Source: Prunus persica
Lineage: Eukaryota > Streptophyta > Magnoliopsida > Rosales > Rosaceae
Assembly (NCBI RefSeq): GCF_000346465.2
Contig: NC_034012.1
Span: 11,475,951 to 11,539,950 of the forward strand
DNA: 64,000 nucleotides
Reading direction: 5' to 3'
The first letter of the stretch is position 1. Every line of letters starts with the position of its first letter. This document shows positions 45,070 through 57,815 of the stretch, piece after piece. The position numbers and the translations under genes were made by a program. The notes beneath the pieces were generated by a model, which ran no database searches, was not told the DNA's origin, and saw nothing but the letters and a program-made list of their open reading frames with translations.

Positions 45070-47880
45070 ACAGAGAAGAGCCAGAGAGTTGGGTGGACAA
45101 AACATTTCTCGAAGGTTTGTGGGGCAGTGGCCTTTTGGGAAACTGAGATTGAATTGGCAGGTTTTTTTAGCTCCCAGATTTGTGGCACTGGTTTTTCTAA
45201 ATCCGCTGGATTCTCTGGTTTTTCTGTTGTTCTAGCATGTGATTAAAAGAATATAAAATTTAAATTAGAAACATTTCCTTTTCAACAAAACAATAATGAA
45301 CATTTTTTCTTTTTTAATATTAGAAACCACAAGTAGTTTGGGTTCACGAATCTATTTGACATCTAGCCGACCAGAAGGCCGGATTCCTTTTTTTACATTT
45401 AGCTTATGATGTTATTGCCGCCATAGTTATAGTTTAAAATCACATTGAAATTTATAAAGGATTATGGCTTTATATAAGTTCTAGGGCCAAACTTTAAACT
45501 TTAGGACTCCTTTGTTTTGGTGCTTAGAATGGAATTAGATTGGAAATCTCATCATATTTAAGACATGTTGAAGGAAGAAATAGTTAAATTTTGTCCAAAT
45601 TAAAGGTAGAGGATGAATTAATAATGAAATTAAAAAAATTTATCATATTCAATCCCGAAAGTGACAGGATATCAACACCTTGTAACTTATCCCTTATAAT
45701 CTCAAAAATGAAAAATCATTCACATGTATCCTTCATTTCGTCCTTTTAACGTACTTTTAATCTAATGAGTCATCTGATCTAAAACGACCCCTGAATAAAT
45801 CCCAAACTTGTGAATTTAGTGCAATCGCAATTAAGCTTGTAGACAAATGACCGTTTGCAAGTAATTGTATACATGGATTTCAAAATTGTGATCTGCAGGT
45901 AATTGTATTAGTATGAAGTTGTGTGCTGTAAAGAGAAATGTATACATGGATATATTATATGAGTTGTAGAGTTGTAGTGAACCTGGATTTGAGATATTGA
46001 AAACCAGAGGGTGGAGAGGGTGGTTTCCACCGGTTTAGTCCAGGTTTGGATTTATAACCATGGATGCGTTTTGGGTAGTCAGCAACCTAATTATGCGTGA
46101 TAGCGGCCAAGATGTTTTGTTGAAATGTCTCAAAGTCAATATTTGCGACCCCTATGTGTGGCCATGTTTAGGCTCAGCCCAAATTACCGACAACATTCAC
46201 AGCTATCCTTTTTTCTTTTGTTTCTAAAAGCTTACTTGAATGACAAAGTTGGTTTAGAAGCTTTGTTCTTCTAACCAAAGCCTTTAAATTGAGCTGCATT
46301 GTACGCCTCTGCCCGCCCCTAGTATTTAGATGACAAAACCATTTACTTAGCAGCATAATGCCGAACGATGCTAAATTATTAGAGAAGAGAGTTTCTCATA
46401 CACACACAACTAAAATGTTATTTGGGTCACTGGCAGACCTACACATGAGCAAGGAGTGCCGCTGCACCTCCCATCGCCGGAAAATCCTTTGGGTTGGCAA
46501 GAATTTGCCCCTCTGCTGGTGCCCATCATATGTTCGATTAAATGTCTGAAAGAGACTCTGTAATATTCAATTTTTTTTTTTTTGCTTCACATAAACTTGT
46601 TGTCTCCCAAAATTCTCCTAATGGTGTATCTCTATTTAATATATATCCATGAGCTTTAACCCCTCTTATTTGACATATGTCCTTTCCTAGATGGGTTCAT
46701 GGATTCATTGCACTTGGATTTCCCTCACATACTTTTAGCCTTTTAAATGTTGCCCCTCCTCCTCTGAAAAATTCATGAGTCTGCCAATGATTGGAGTAAA
46801 ACATAAAACCTATGATCTGCAAGTTAAGACTCTTTTTATTAGGCTAAACCATATTGACAATGCCTGACTATAACTTTTTTTTTGTGGTTACATTAAAAAG
46901 AAAGAAATCCCTTGAAATTTCGAACCTGGGTGTCAAGCGGGGGAAGGGGGAAGGGCCGATGCTTTAAATGGTTTATAAAGACAAATTTTGGGGTTGCTTG
47001 GTGCTGTGCGCCCCATGGGCCGCTTAGTTTTGTCATAGCCTTGGAAACAGTTGGAGAAACTCTGCGCCTTCTCCCCCTATTCTGCCATATAAAAGTGAGC
47101 CCGCCCCATTATACTTCTTCAAATGGTAGAAAATTAAGGGCGAAAATTTCAGTTCTGTATACCCAAAAAAACAAAAAACTCCAGTTCTGAAGGGAGGCCA
47201 ATTCTTTTTCTGTGTAAGTAACGTAAATCAATTTTAAAAATATTTCGTGATTTGGCCCGTGTCCAAGATTCTTTCAATGACCTATGTAGTGTTGAAGGGA
47301 ACCTATGTCGTGTTGAAAGGATATCTATATGATCCGATTGCATAATGTCCGCGGTAGCAATAGAACCGGAAAAAGTAAACAGAAAAGAGTTTTCTATGAT
47401 CCGATCCACAAGGACCATGTTTGCGGATCCATGATTGGGAATTGTTTGATCGCCTGTTTTATGATGTTAATAAAATTGATCTATTAAAATTGGGGCCGAT
47501 GCATCTGAACCAATTTTGTTTGTTATTGTGGATTTGTTGATTTGTGCAAGAAAAACACCATCCAAATTCTACCACATTATTATTATGAGGCACTGATTAA
47601 AAGGAAATGCAAAACAGAAGAGAAATATGAAAAAACCAATATGGCAAATTTCTCTTTAATTCTATCTATTTAGTGAGGCAGCATTTAATCTCATTTCTTT
47701 AGGCCCAAGTTATAAAACTTTGGCACTCAGCTTCATCAAAAAGACAACAACAAAAGAACCCTTTTTTTTGATACAAACAGGGGAAAGAAAAAGAAAATGA
47801 AGCGAAAAGGATCAAAGAGTAGTGAAGTGAAGTCATGTAATTCATGGAAAAAGGGATTACATCCATCCACAGACTCAAAA
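45070..47880. other. No gene recognised
   Basis: Intergenic. At 47320-47450 the plus strand has an unusually coding-like stretch (IRLHNVRGSNRTGK followed by FYDPIHKDHVCGSMIGN) without a start or upstream open frame. I do not recognise it; an organelle-derived insert or a gene scrap is possible. Confidence 0.4.
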
Positions 47881-47888
47881 TCTAAAAT

Positions 47889-48158
47889 CTAAAACCTAGT
47901 AGTGTTAGGACCCCAGCAGTTCAACTCCATGACTTTCCTCACCTTCTCCTCCTGTGACCTCTGCATCTTGTTAGAAATTGCTGAAGAAGAAGACCCAGAG
48001 AGTTTCTTGGCCTGGGAATATGATCTCATGTTGTTCTTGGCATGCTGTTGCAGTGACCTCAAAACCCCATTCCACCTGCAAATTCCTTGGTCTTTCAGAG
48101 CCTCAACAGCTCCAATACTTGCTGCCACAATCCAAGCCCTGCAAGCTGCATTCACCAT
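47889..48158 (-). CDS. Wound-responsive family protein (DUF3774/WIP type)
   Basis: An 89-residue single-exon frame, the usual size for the family. It begins MVNAACRAWIVAASIGAVEA, LKDQGICRWNGVLRSLQQHA, then KNNMRSYSQAKKLS; a Ser run follows, and it ends VMELNCWGPN plus four extra residues (TTRF). This matches plant DUF3774 wound-responsive proteins closely (RAWIVAASIGxVEALKDQxxCRWN). They are induced by wounding, and some act as immune regulators in Arabidopsis. The N-terminal hydrophobic stretch AWIVAASIGAVEA is short and may be an anchor. The extension after WGPN is unusual, because the motif is normally the extreme C-terminus. A TATA box lies about 170 bp upstream. Confidence 0.9.
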   Translation of the reverse strand: MVNAACRAWIVAASIGAVEALKDQGICRWNGVLRSLQQHAKNNMRSYSQAKKLSGSSSSAISNKMQRSQEEKVRKVMELNCWGPNTTRF

Positions 48159-48323
48159 TTTTGCAGATTTTTTTTTCTTCTGGTATCTGATTTTGAAGAA
48201 GATCTTTTATGGGTAACAGGTGGATGGGTGAAAGATGAAAGCTTTGAAAGGGAGAGTTTAAATTGAAAGTCTGAATCTGGGGTTTCTTGGTTTTCTGTTG
48301 TGGGTTAAAGGGTAGGACCATTC

Positions 48324-48334
48324 TCTATATATAG
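48324..48334 (-). promoter_or_regulatory. TATA box of the DUF3774 gene
   Basis: CTATATATAG on the minus strand about 170 bp before the start codon; a textbook plant TATA element in the right place. Confidence 0.6.
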
Positions 48335-48839
48335 GCAGCTAATATAAGAAAAAAAAATAGTGAAAATCAAGGCACTGGCACTAATTGTTTAGGACGAAAT
48401 CTGTGGTAATAGGTTTAGCAAAACCAGGTGCTGAGCTCTTGTTTTTGCGTCAGGCCCAGAAAAAAAGGGGGCTCTTCTTTGTGGGAGCCAAAACCCACGC
48501 GCTTTCCTCTTTTTTCATTTTTTTAATAATACTTTTGGGATTTTTTTTTTTCCTTCGAAGGAATAAAATTTTCGTTGAGCAAAACAAAGGTCACAACCAA
48601 GGAAGGGGGGAGGGGGCAAATACACCCACATGGAAAGAAGCAAAAGAATGGCCTCAATGTCATGAATTATATTGCTTTTCCAAGAAACTTAAAATTTTGG
48701 GGTTACAAAATAGCAAAGGCTTCCCACACCTTCCATTCACTTTCATATCCCACAAACAGACATCAATGAGGAATGAATCATGCTCATATCCCATTATCCC
48801 TCAATTGCTCTCTTTTATATGGAGAATGGCTCAATTGTA

Positions 48840-48953
48840 ACGGGAATAATATTGTTTTACTATCTTCATCTAATCACGCGTTATTATGTAAAATTCTTAT
48901 AACGCGTGACATAACATGATTAGTTGAGAATAACAAAACAATGCTATTCCCGT
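48840..48953. mobile_element. Short foldback MITE, about 114 bp
   Basis: Ends ACGGGAATAATATTGTTTT and AAAACAATGCTATTCCCGT are inverted copies with few mismatches. Inner arms (CTAATCACGCGTTAT and ATAACGCGTGAC.TAACATGATTAG) also pair, so the whole element folds into one hairpin. Related end phrases at 12252-12364. Confidence 0.75.
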
Positions 48954-48959
48954 GATATA

Positions 48960-50413
48960 CAAGTTTTTCTCTCTTGACTTTCTTTTTCTTCCCTGTTTTA
49001 CTTAGAATTGCAATTTATTTAGAAGGATAAGGAAGTTGCCAATAACTCTCTGCCAAAAAAAAAAAAAGGGGCAATAATTGGATTGTTTTGTTTGAAGAAT
49101 TGAGAATAGAAACTAACGTAGATGGTCGACACTGACTGAAACAAAAAAACCAAGCTGACCCATAGTCTTTTGGTGCAAGCATCTCAGATTCTCGATATAA
49201 ATTAAACATGGGGAATTATGCTGTATTTACTAGTTATAAAATGGGGCTTTGAAACTCCAACCCTGCTTTTGGATGAGGGAAATAAACTTGGAATTTTGAT
49301 AAAAGTCAGAAATTGAAATGAACCAATTCCCGTGTTTGGATAAGAAAGCATAGAAATTTAGAAATTCCGCGTGAAAAAATCATGAAATTTAGAGGTCAGA
49401 AATCTCAACTTTAACTTCTATCTAAAAGTCGCCATTTTTAAAATTCCAAGAGAAATTGAGTTTTAAAAAAAGATAACTTTACAAATAAATGTTAAATTAT
49501 GTATTTAAATCCGTTATCCATACAAAAAACTTTATAAATTCTATAACATTAATTTTCGTCATTTTAAATTTCATCATTTATGACCTGATAAGTAGGCTTT
49601 GCATTCTCATTCGTATTTCCCCGGTTTACCTTTTCAATAACCTGAAGCATGAGCTTGCTGTGTTTTATTTTCACTTGAGTTGCACGCAATTTCTCCAAGT
49701 GCATTTCGTGACTAGAAGACTTAGTCTTTGTATTGATAGTGAACTAGCCACATGATGTCACAGTTGATGCTTATGTATCAATTATCACGGTCACCGGTTA
49801 ATTAAAAATTGTTACAGAATGTAATCAATTAGCATGATCATGAGTCTTGACTAGCATATCTCGGTAACACTCGATAGGATTTGCCATCCATGGCTACTGC
49901 GGCCACACTCGGTGAGGACAAGTTGTGATGAGTTTGCATACTGAGGTCAGTTCTAAACTGATGAAATTCCAAAGTGGCTTGGGAAATTGTACATAGCTCC
50001 AGTTTTGAATTGGTCTCGGGCTGAGATTAGTGAGATGTATTAAAAATAACAGCGTCACATAAAAGAAAAGATATCTTGAGTCAGTAGAGCTCTGTTTTTA
50101 TAACTATAACTACCAGAGTTAGCTGCACAAGCTAGGGATTTACAATGCAGATAATAATTGAATCAAGCAAATACCCTATACAATCAAGCGATTTCAGGTA
50201 AAGAATTGGATTTGGAATCTACCAGATTTGCCAGATTTGTACATGCGCAATCGCAAAATAACCAATCACTAATCAATGACAAGAAAATGTATTTGTACAT
50301 TGTCAGGATGGTGTTCTTTCAAATTGAGGCCCGGGCAGATTTTGTTGGACAAAAACTACTGTGATTTATGTGAAAAAAAATCCCAATGCAGGGTGATGAT
50401 ACTAGGAATAGGC
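48960..50413. other. No gene recognised; 3' flank of DGK5
   Basis: Intergenic; the right part is presumably the DGK5 3' untranslated region. A short open stretch at 49489-49755 has no motif. Confidence 0.5.
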
Positions 50414-53329
50414 TTAAGTAAGTCGAGCTATGTCAACGCCGTCTGGAAATTTGAACGTGTCCGATGCACCAAACTTCCTTTTCTCTTCAGTATCTTCTGC
50501 ATCTTCATATTCTTCGTCATTACTGTCATCATCCTCATCGTGGGAACTAACTGGAGACATGGGGTCATTTACACTTTTGGATCGATTTAATGGTGTGGCA
50601 AGCATGTTCACTTGGCCAAAGTGAGAAATCTCTACAACCACTGTGTCATCGTCTGCTGGAAGAGGTTGTTTCCATGGCTCTCCATCAATTCTCATGAATG
50701 TATGCTCAGCTGCACCCTTGCAAAACTCGAAACGTATTCTGTTTGCCTACAATGAAGTATAAATGTTGAACAATTAATCTATTTCACAGAGAGAGAGAGA
50801 GAGAGAGAGAGATGAAAGTACTTACATATGAGATCCTCCAAAATAAGGTTTGAACCATGATCAGTTGAAAACTAGTTTGATTCTGTTTATATTGAGATGA
50901 CAGCATTAAATGATCTAAGGATAGTATATGATACCTGTGCAAGACGAGTCCCATGTCCCTTAGGAGCAAGTAAGATGAGCCCATGCCAGGCATCTCTAAA
51001 ACCAACAATCTCGATGAGGCCATCATCCACATATGGAGGAGTTAAATCCCTCTGTGAAGCACATATTATTTGGAATTACAAAGAGTTGGCAAGATATATT
51101 TCTGTATTTTTAACTGGAACTTAGGAAAAAGCCAATCTGTCTGAAACAGATAGGAGAGCAATCAGAAATTACATATTGCACTTTCTTCGTATTTGGTTTC
51201 CCCCATGGGTCAAGACCACCAGAAAAACTGGGTAAGTTGAGGCACACAATAGACCTAATGCTGTAAATCAGAGATAATATAAAAAAATTAAGTGATGGAA
51301 AGGCTACAAATGTTGATTGCAAACATAAGAAAGGATGGAAAGTGGAAACAATGAAGTCTTTGTCTAGTCAGTTAATTCAACTGATTAATGTTTAATACAT
51401 TATCTGAAATACATGTCATTCTAATTTGCCAGGGCCTCATTGTATCATTTCTTTAATTTAAGCATGCGAAATGGAACGCCACATATTGTAATCTGGAAGA
51501 AAAAATAGGTGAAACGACTTTTTGGGACAAGTGGCTTTAGAGATTAAGAGAACCATAACAGTTACAGAAAGTTAAACAGAAAGTTTATATCACCTGCGAG
51601 GTATGAGGAGGTCTTCCCATTGACCTTGTCGTTTCATGATCTTAATCTTTGTCTGATGTGCTATGTTCCTGTGTTGAAATCAAGGCATTACCACTAATAT
51701 AAACAACCAAACAAAAGGCTAACTTGAAGAATGGTTGATAACATAGATCTTAAGATGTGCAAATACATTCACCCCATTTCCTGATTTCAGAACAGTGCAA
51801 AAATAAAGTGAACAAGAAGAGTCATAAATTTGGCTCCATTTTTTTGGACTGTCGATAAAAAATTGGGTTATAGAGAAGCACCTATTAAAAAAAGCACAAA
51901 ACTGCGAAGAAGACTAACCGTGAAGAAGGATGCGATAGAGAAGCACAAAACCATCCTTGTGTACATCCAAGCTTCAAGTAAGTACCCTGAACCAATTAAA
52001 AAAGCAAAACAACGATAATAAGTAGCGAATTTATTAATGACGGGAAAACAAGAAGTTAGACCCTTGGCAAAACAAATGGAAACACCTAGACACCAAAACT
52101 AATGAAAACACCTATTAGGTATCCATCATTCGAGATGGATGGTTGGTAGACTTCAAAAAAGAATCGTTACACATATGTAGACATTATTATACTACTTATC
52201 TACTTTAGAGCATGATGTTAAAGATGCGGAATAATTTAGTACTTGATTAACTAACTGGTTTTTAAATTTTTCTGCATGCAACTTCCTCTGTGCGTGAAAA
52301 TCATATGATATTTGAGCATCCATTCCTGTATAAAACAAAATACATTTGTCAGAAAACCTGGAAACTGCTGTCATGCAATAGTTCTTGCAACTAGTTACTG
52401 AACCAAACCAATATTTACTTCTAAATTTTTGGAAGGGCTAGACAACATTAACTTATAACATCAATATAAGAGGGGACTTAACCTAAGTACACTGCACGCC
52501 AATGGTTAATATCTTCAAAATGTTTCTAATATGAATAACTACCCTGATTACTCTCTCTCCATCCCATGCCATAATAAGCTTGATTCATCCAGAGATGATA
52601 GACTGAGATTTATGCAAGAAGGCATTTATCTGATTATATACCCATAAACTTCTATCACCCAACACCGCAGGCAGTAGTGAACCAAAGAAGCAAGCTTCAA
52701 AACATCAAATAGGAGACTTTCCCATCACAAATATTGACACTTTAAGAATGTTTATGAAACATGTCTACATATAGGGATGCTTCAAATGAGAACAATACTA
52801 TGCTTATTTAATTCCACTTTTCCTTTATATATAGAACTTCAAAATAAACTAAAATTTTATCCTCAAATCCCTTCCTAACAACAATAACGGGTAGGACGGT
52901 TGTCCTCGACCACAAGGCCCCTAAAGGTTATGTGCACAAATCAGAGGCACACGCACACAAACAGAACACTTAGATTTCTTAATTAAAAACATTCTTGACT
53001 TCTTACCCATGCTGAAGTAGTTCCAAAAGCCCCCACGAAAGGTCTGGTAACCCTCCTGAGAACAGCCAACATTTTAGTGGTAATAAGTTTGCAAAAGCAA
53101 GTTGTGTTACGATGAAGCAAAAAATAAAATGATACATAAATTGAGTAATCACTTATCAGATTGGCACTTGACCAGGAAACAGGAAACACACCATATTGAG
53201 TGTATCAGTTTGGGAGACTCGATGAAATGCATGCAAAGAATGGGGTAGTTCTAGAGGCGCAATAGGGTCACAAGAACCTTCCGTTGGAGACCTCATTCTC
53301 ATTATTATGTGCCAGCTGAGATACGTAAA

Positions 53330-53377
<48 letters not shown>

Positions 53378-55164
53378 CAAATAAACTATGTCTCAACTCC
53401 ACCTTGAAAAGTATTGATTCGCTCAGCAGTAATGTAACCCACAAGGAGATTTTAAATGTGTATATTTTTTAAGATCAGACAGTCAAAATTCAAAATATAG
53501 TTGATGTCACCTGTCAATGTTCATTTCCTTCGCAGTCTTCACTTGATTCAAGAACGTCAGCACAGATTGACGGTCGATGAAAGGATTTTTCTTTCCCTGT
53601 GGATTAAAACTCTGATCAGCTAACAAATCTACTGTAAGTTGAGTCAATGCAAGAAGCCAAATGTTTACCACAAAAACACTTAGCATATACTAGTTTATTC
53701 AAGGCTGCCTCTGAGATATATGAGGCCCTGTGCATAAATTAAAAAAAAATTCCTTCTTAGTAATACACGTATGCCATGATTTAACACCAAAACATCCCAA
53801 CTTAATTCAAACTATTGTCAACCAAAGCAAAATTTATATCTAGCCACATATTAAAGTTCTATTTAAAACTGTGCGATAGGAGAGGCAAGATTCTGAATGA
53901 TTTATGAGGCAGTTCAGGTCCTTTGGGAATAGGATGGAGTAGGCAGTTCTGGCAGAGACGAGAAGATTATTTGGGGATGGTGTGAATGACCATGTGTTTT
54001 GGTGGAGGCTACAGGCCAGGTTTCCATTGGAATGCACAGAGTTTCCTTTTATGAGGGGACAGGTTTCTTGTTTGATTTCTAAATCTCAGCTTTTTTGCAA
54101 CAATAGCTTATGAAAACTTCACAATGGTCTTGCCTAAAAAGAATGCTGCTTACATATATCATGTGTACATTAGTGATACAATGAATGCAGCTTTAATTTA
54201 CTAGAAAATACCTCACAATACCAAATAGATGGCATGGTTATAGACTTTTCACTAGATACTTTTCAAATGCAAAGATGTAACTTCTTCCAATGCCAAAACT
54301 AAAATAGCTAAATATTAAGAATATGCAGGAACCTGCACCATTAAATACAGTAGTTCATATACTACAGAGTGCTCTGACTACATGATCAAGGCAAGTGAGA
54401 TCAACAACGAAAGAATAAAACCAAACAGGAGTGTGAAAATCAAACAATGAATGACCAACAAGAGATTAACGTAGATTCAAACACACAAGGCTGGCAAACA
54501 GAACATTACCCAACCAAAAGCGAAATGGATATTGTTTCCAGTTCCCAATGGCACTGGGGCAATTGGAGGTGGATGAGGTAGTTTAAGATCAGAAACTACA
54601 CTGAGGAGCCAGCCAACTGTACCATCTCCACCTGCAACCTATCACAGCAAGTGTCTATCAATTCATAGATAATAGAATGAAATCATGGTCATTTTGTACA
54701 CACAACTTTCAATATATACAAGCTCAACTCACGATTATTCTCAACCTCTTCTGGATTTCAGCAGCCAAAACATCTCCACTGCTCTTGAGTGTTTCTAAAG
54801 TTACATAAAGGGTGTGTAGCACCTTGTCAGGAGCCTTTTCTCCCAAGTCAATAACCTGAATAAAAACGATCCGAATCAATCATCCCAGATTCCCATTACC
54901 TCAAACTCAAAAGAAATGTGAACCCACAAAGCGAAAATACAAGTAGCTGCAGAGCCTATAAGTAACCTGGTTCTCATTGAGAAGAGATCGATACGTAAGA
55001 AGGAGTTCACCTCCAATCTGACCACCACTTTTGGCATTAACAAACACCATGACTGGACATGAAGGCACAATTTTAACTTTTGGCATATCCGATCCACTCA
55101 CAAGCATGTAATTCGGAACGTAAAAGTCCCTCAACTTATCCTCGGATTTCATATCACCCACCAT
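50414..55164 (-). CDS. DGK5: Diacylglycerol kinase, DGK5 type
   Basis: Phosphorylates diacylglycerol to phosphatidic acid, a lipid signal in stress and immune responses. Twelve exons fit in frame: 54967-55164, 54733-54855, 54510-54638, 53511-53596, 53192-53315, 53007-53055, 52243-52325, 51919-51986, 51594-51668, 51173-51260, 50935-51051, 50414-50746; 490 residues (Arabidopsis DGK5 about 487). Catalytic domain: [20 protein letters not shown] and the ATP-binding [12 protein letters not shown] (GGDGT), then [20 protein letters not shown]. Accessory domain: [64 protein letters not shown] and [12 protein letters not shown]. The C-terminal tail is acidic ([19 protein letters not shown]) and ends DGVDIARLT. 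No C1 domains or N-terminal anchor, as in cluster III plant DGKs. The start at 55164 aligns with the family. All introns are GT-AG. Confidence 0.95.
50787..50813. repeat. (GA)n microsatellite, last DGK5 intron
   Basis: GA dinucleotide run in the intron between 50746 and 50935. Confidence 0.9.
53329..53377. repeat. (AAT)n microsatellite near a DGK5 splice acceptor
   Basis: About 49 bp of AAT/ATA trinucleotide in the intron upstream of the exon at 53192-53315. On the coding strand it is an ATT run ending about 14 bases before the AG acceptor. Confidence 0.9.
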
Positions 55165-56223
55165 TACATCCCAACTGAAGTGTTCATAATCATGTCAGAG
55201 TTCTATTCCATTCCATAAACAAATTTCAAAACAGCAAACAACGTCATTAAATAACTACAAAAATAATCATTATCTAGTTTGTGCAAATGCAAATTTTCAA
55301 AAGTTTCAACCTCTTGGCAAGAAAACTGTGAATATGAGATGCCAAGCGATTCCCAGAACGAACGGAAATCCGGTTCAGAAATTCCATAACCGGGTCCAAA
55401 AACCACAGGGTTTCAAACGTCAAGAAATGATGTTTAAAATTTTCCTCCAGTTTTTCGAGCAACCAACCAGGTTGTTGTGGAGTGGAATGGAATGTGGATA
55501 ACAAAAGGAAAGAAATGGTTGTACGGAATGGCGTCTTTTTGTACTTTACCTGGGAAAGAACAAGTTGCAGAGAAATTTCCAGGCCAAGAGATTGAAGACA
55601 AAAAATCCACTGTTCGGATGACAAGCAATGCTCTGATTCTGATTCCGAGAAAGGAATCAGAGCATTGCAGGTACGGAGAGAGGGAAGGAATTAGAATCTT
55701 GCATGATTTCGGTCTTCCCTATTATAAACTTCAAATTGAGAAAATTGCGGACATGGATTTAGAATTAGGGATTTTATTTTTTAATGTTAGGTGAGAAAGC
55801 AGCGAGTTCATATAAAATTGGGAGAGAGAATCATTTGATTTGAACTCGTCACAATTTAAGAAGGTGTTTCTTTGTTTTTGGGATCTTCGCTACACGCCAC
55901 GCCATCGGATTTCAAATTAGGAAATGGAGTGGTTATCTTGTGGGGTAGGATCTATTGTCCTGTAATGTGTTGCCGGATTTGAATGTGCCACGTGGATGAA
56001 GGAAATTACCTCGGACTGTGTTGGGGGAAGTGGGTTCCACATTGGATATGAAACGTTGAGAGTGACGTGGCTAGTCAGGCCTTACTATTTGGGCCTACTG
56101 GGTTGAGGCGAAGCACAAACAACATAGACAACCACAAAAGGAATAAGCCCAAATTCGAGAGAAATTATAATCCAAAATTTTCATATGATTTTCATTTAGC
56201 CTCTGAAGTCTCTCGTACACATC

Positions 56224-56267
<44 letters not shown>

Positions 56268-57145
56268 TGGGAGACGGGTTTGGGATTTGGGGTTTGTGTA
56301 TTGAGAAGCTGTTGGTTCTTTTCTATGGATAGAGAAGAGTCTAGAGAGAGAGAGGGAGATAGGGAAATGAGTGGACAGAGGGGATGGTGACGACGCATGA
56401 TTTTAATAAGAAATCGAAAGAGGAGCTATTAAAGGAGGCTAGTCCTAAATTGATTCAATCTCTCTAAGTTGGTATTTTTTTATTTAATTTAATTGGCAAT
56501 CCAATGCGTGTAAAGAAGGGAATTGTGGAGTTGAGGGAAGGAATGGTGTCTGGAGTTGCGGTAGGGGAATGGTGTATGGAGTTGCTAAGGGCAGTGGCTG
56601 TAGAGAATAGAGTCTCAAGAGTAGAGATGGGTCGGCAATGGGAGAGGGAGAAAGAGAGGTTTTTTTAAATAAAAACAAAAAAATTATTATTTGACTTTGT
56701 TTTTTATTTTCAAATACTTTAAAAAATTAGAAAATAGAAAGTTAAATATGGTTATAATCATAGACATGTGTTAAGTTTTTAAGAGGGTGGTGATGGTACA
56801 CATTGGGTTTAAAGTTGTGAGCAAAAATGCTCATATTTTTTTTTATCTAAGCAATATTGTATAAGGGGTGAATTGAATTTTAGACCTCAGATACAAAAAT
56901 AAATACTCTCAATCACTTGAACTACGAACTCCTTCGAATCCACATCATAAGATGCACGTGAGAGAATTTGTGTTTAGTTTTTTAGAGATTAAAGAATTGT
57001 GCGTATATATATATATATATATATATATGCTCCTTGATTGCTCTCCATATATATGTCATACAAAACAAATTCAGAGACAATTAGTGTGGTACAGAACTTT
57101 TGCAGGGTTTTAATATTATGGATGGGGTATCAATTATTTAAATAA
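55165..57145. other. DGK5 upstream region and gene-free spacer
   Basis: Presumed DGK5 leader and promoter followed by spacer. At 56224-56267 a compound (TA)n(GA)n microsatellite. At about 56850-56935 the minus strand shows a SINE-like head (TAGTTCAAGTGATTGAGAG then GGTCTAAAATTCAATTC). An AT run at 57006-57029. No genes. Confidence 0.5.
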
Positions 57146-57189
57146 TTAGTCTTTTCGCACGCGCCTATGAGAATTTTTTTTATAAAAAA

Positions 57190-57475
57190 CTAGCCCCTTG
57201 ACACATGCTCACGCATGTGCCAATTGTTTTTTTTTCTTTTTTATTTTATTTTTAGAATTAATAAAAGATAACAGGGTAGTTATGTTCCATAAAAGTAGGA
57301 CCTATTATCTTATTTTGTTTTTAATTTTAATTTTTTTAATATTAAAAAATATGAATTTACCATATTATCCTCATTTAATTAATAATTTCAATTCTTAATG
57401 TTTGAATTAACAAAGGACATTTTCTGGTATTTTGAATGTTTCACCATTCTCTGACTTTTGCTTTATATATATAGA
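57190..57475 (-). mobile_element. Helitron-like element, inner copy
   Basis: A complete ~286-bp copy: CTAG end at 57190 after host A, hairpin ACATGCTCACGCATGT near 57201, body phrases shared with the family, and 5' end TCTATATATATAAAGC at 57475 (minus strand). It lies inside the A/T-rich subterminal part of the outer copy. Confidence 0.65.
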
Positions 57476-57693
57476 TTAAATTTATTTTAGAATTAAAAAA
57501 GATAATGGGTAGTTGTGTTCCGTAAAAATAGGATCCATTATCTAATTTTTATTTTTTTTAATATAAAAAAGTGTGAATTTACTATATTATCCTCATTTAA
57601 TTAATAATTTCAATTCTTAATATTTGCATTAACCAATGATATTTTTTGGTATTTTGAATGTTTCACAATTCTAAGCCTTTTGCTTTATATATA

Positions 57694-57815
57694 CTAGCCT
57701 CTCTCCACGCGCTTTGGCGCACACCTATCCATTATCTTTTTTAATTCTAAAATAAATTTACTTATTTTTTTAAAAAAACCTCTCTCAAGCGCGGAAGCGC
57801 GTGTAGAGAGGCTAG
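57694..57815. mobile_element. 122-bp foldback made of two opposed Helitron-like 3' ends
   Basis: The left end CTAGCCTCTCTCCACGCG and the right end CGCGTGTAGAGAGGCTAG are inverted copies over about 28 bases, so both outer edges look like a Helitron 3' terminus (hairpin plus CTAG). Between them is only a short body piece in plus orientation. There is no 5' TC terminus. Confidence 0.65.

Noticed and set aside
53329..53377. CRISPR-like array from regular short repeats
   Set aside because: These are simple trinucleotide repeats in a plant intron, without spacers.
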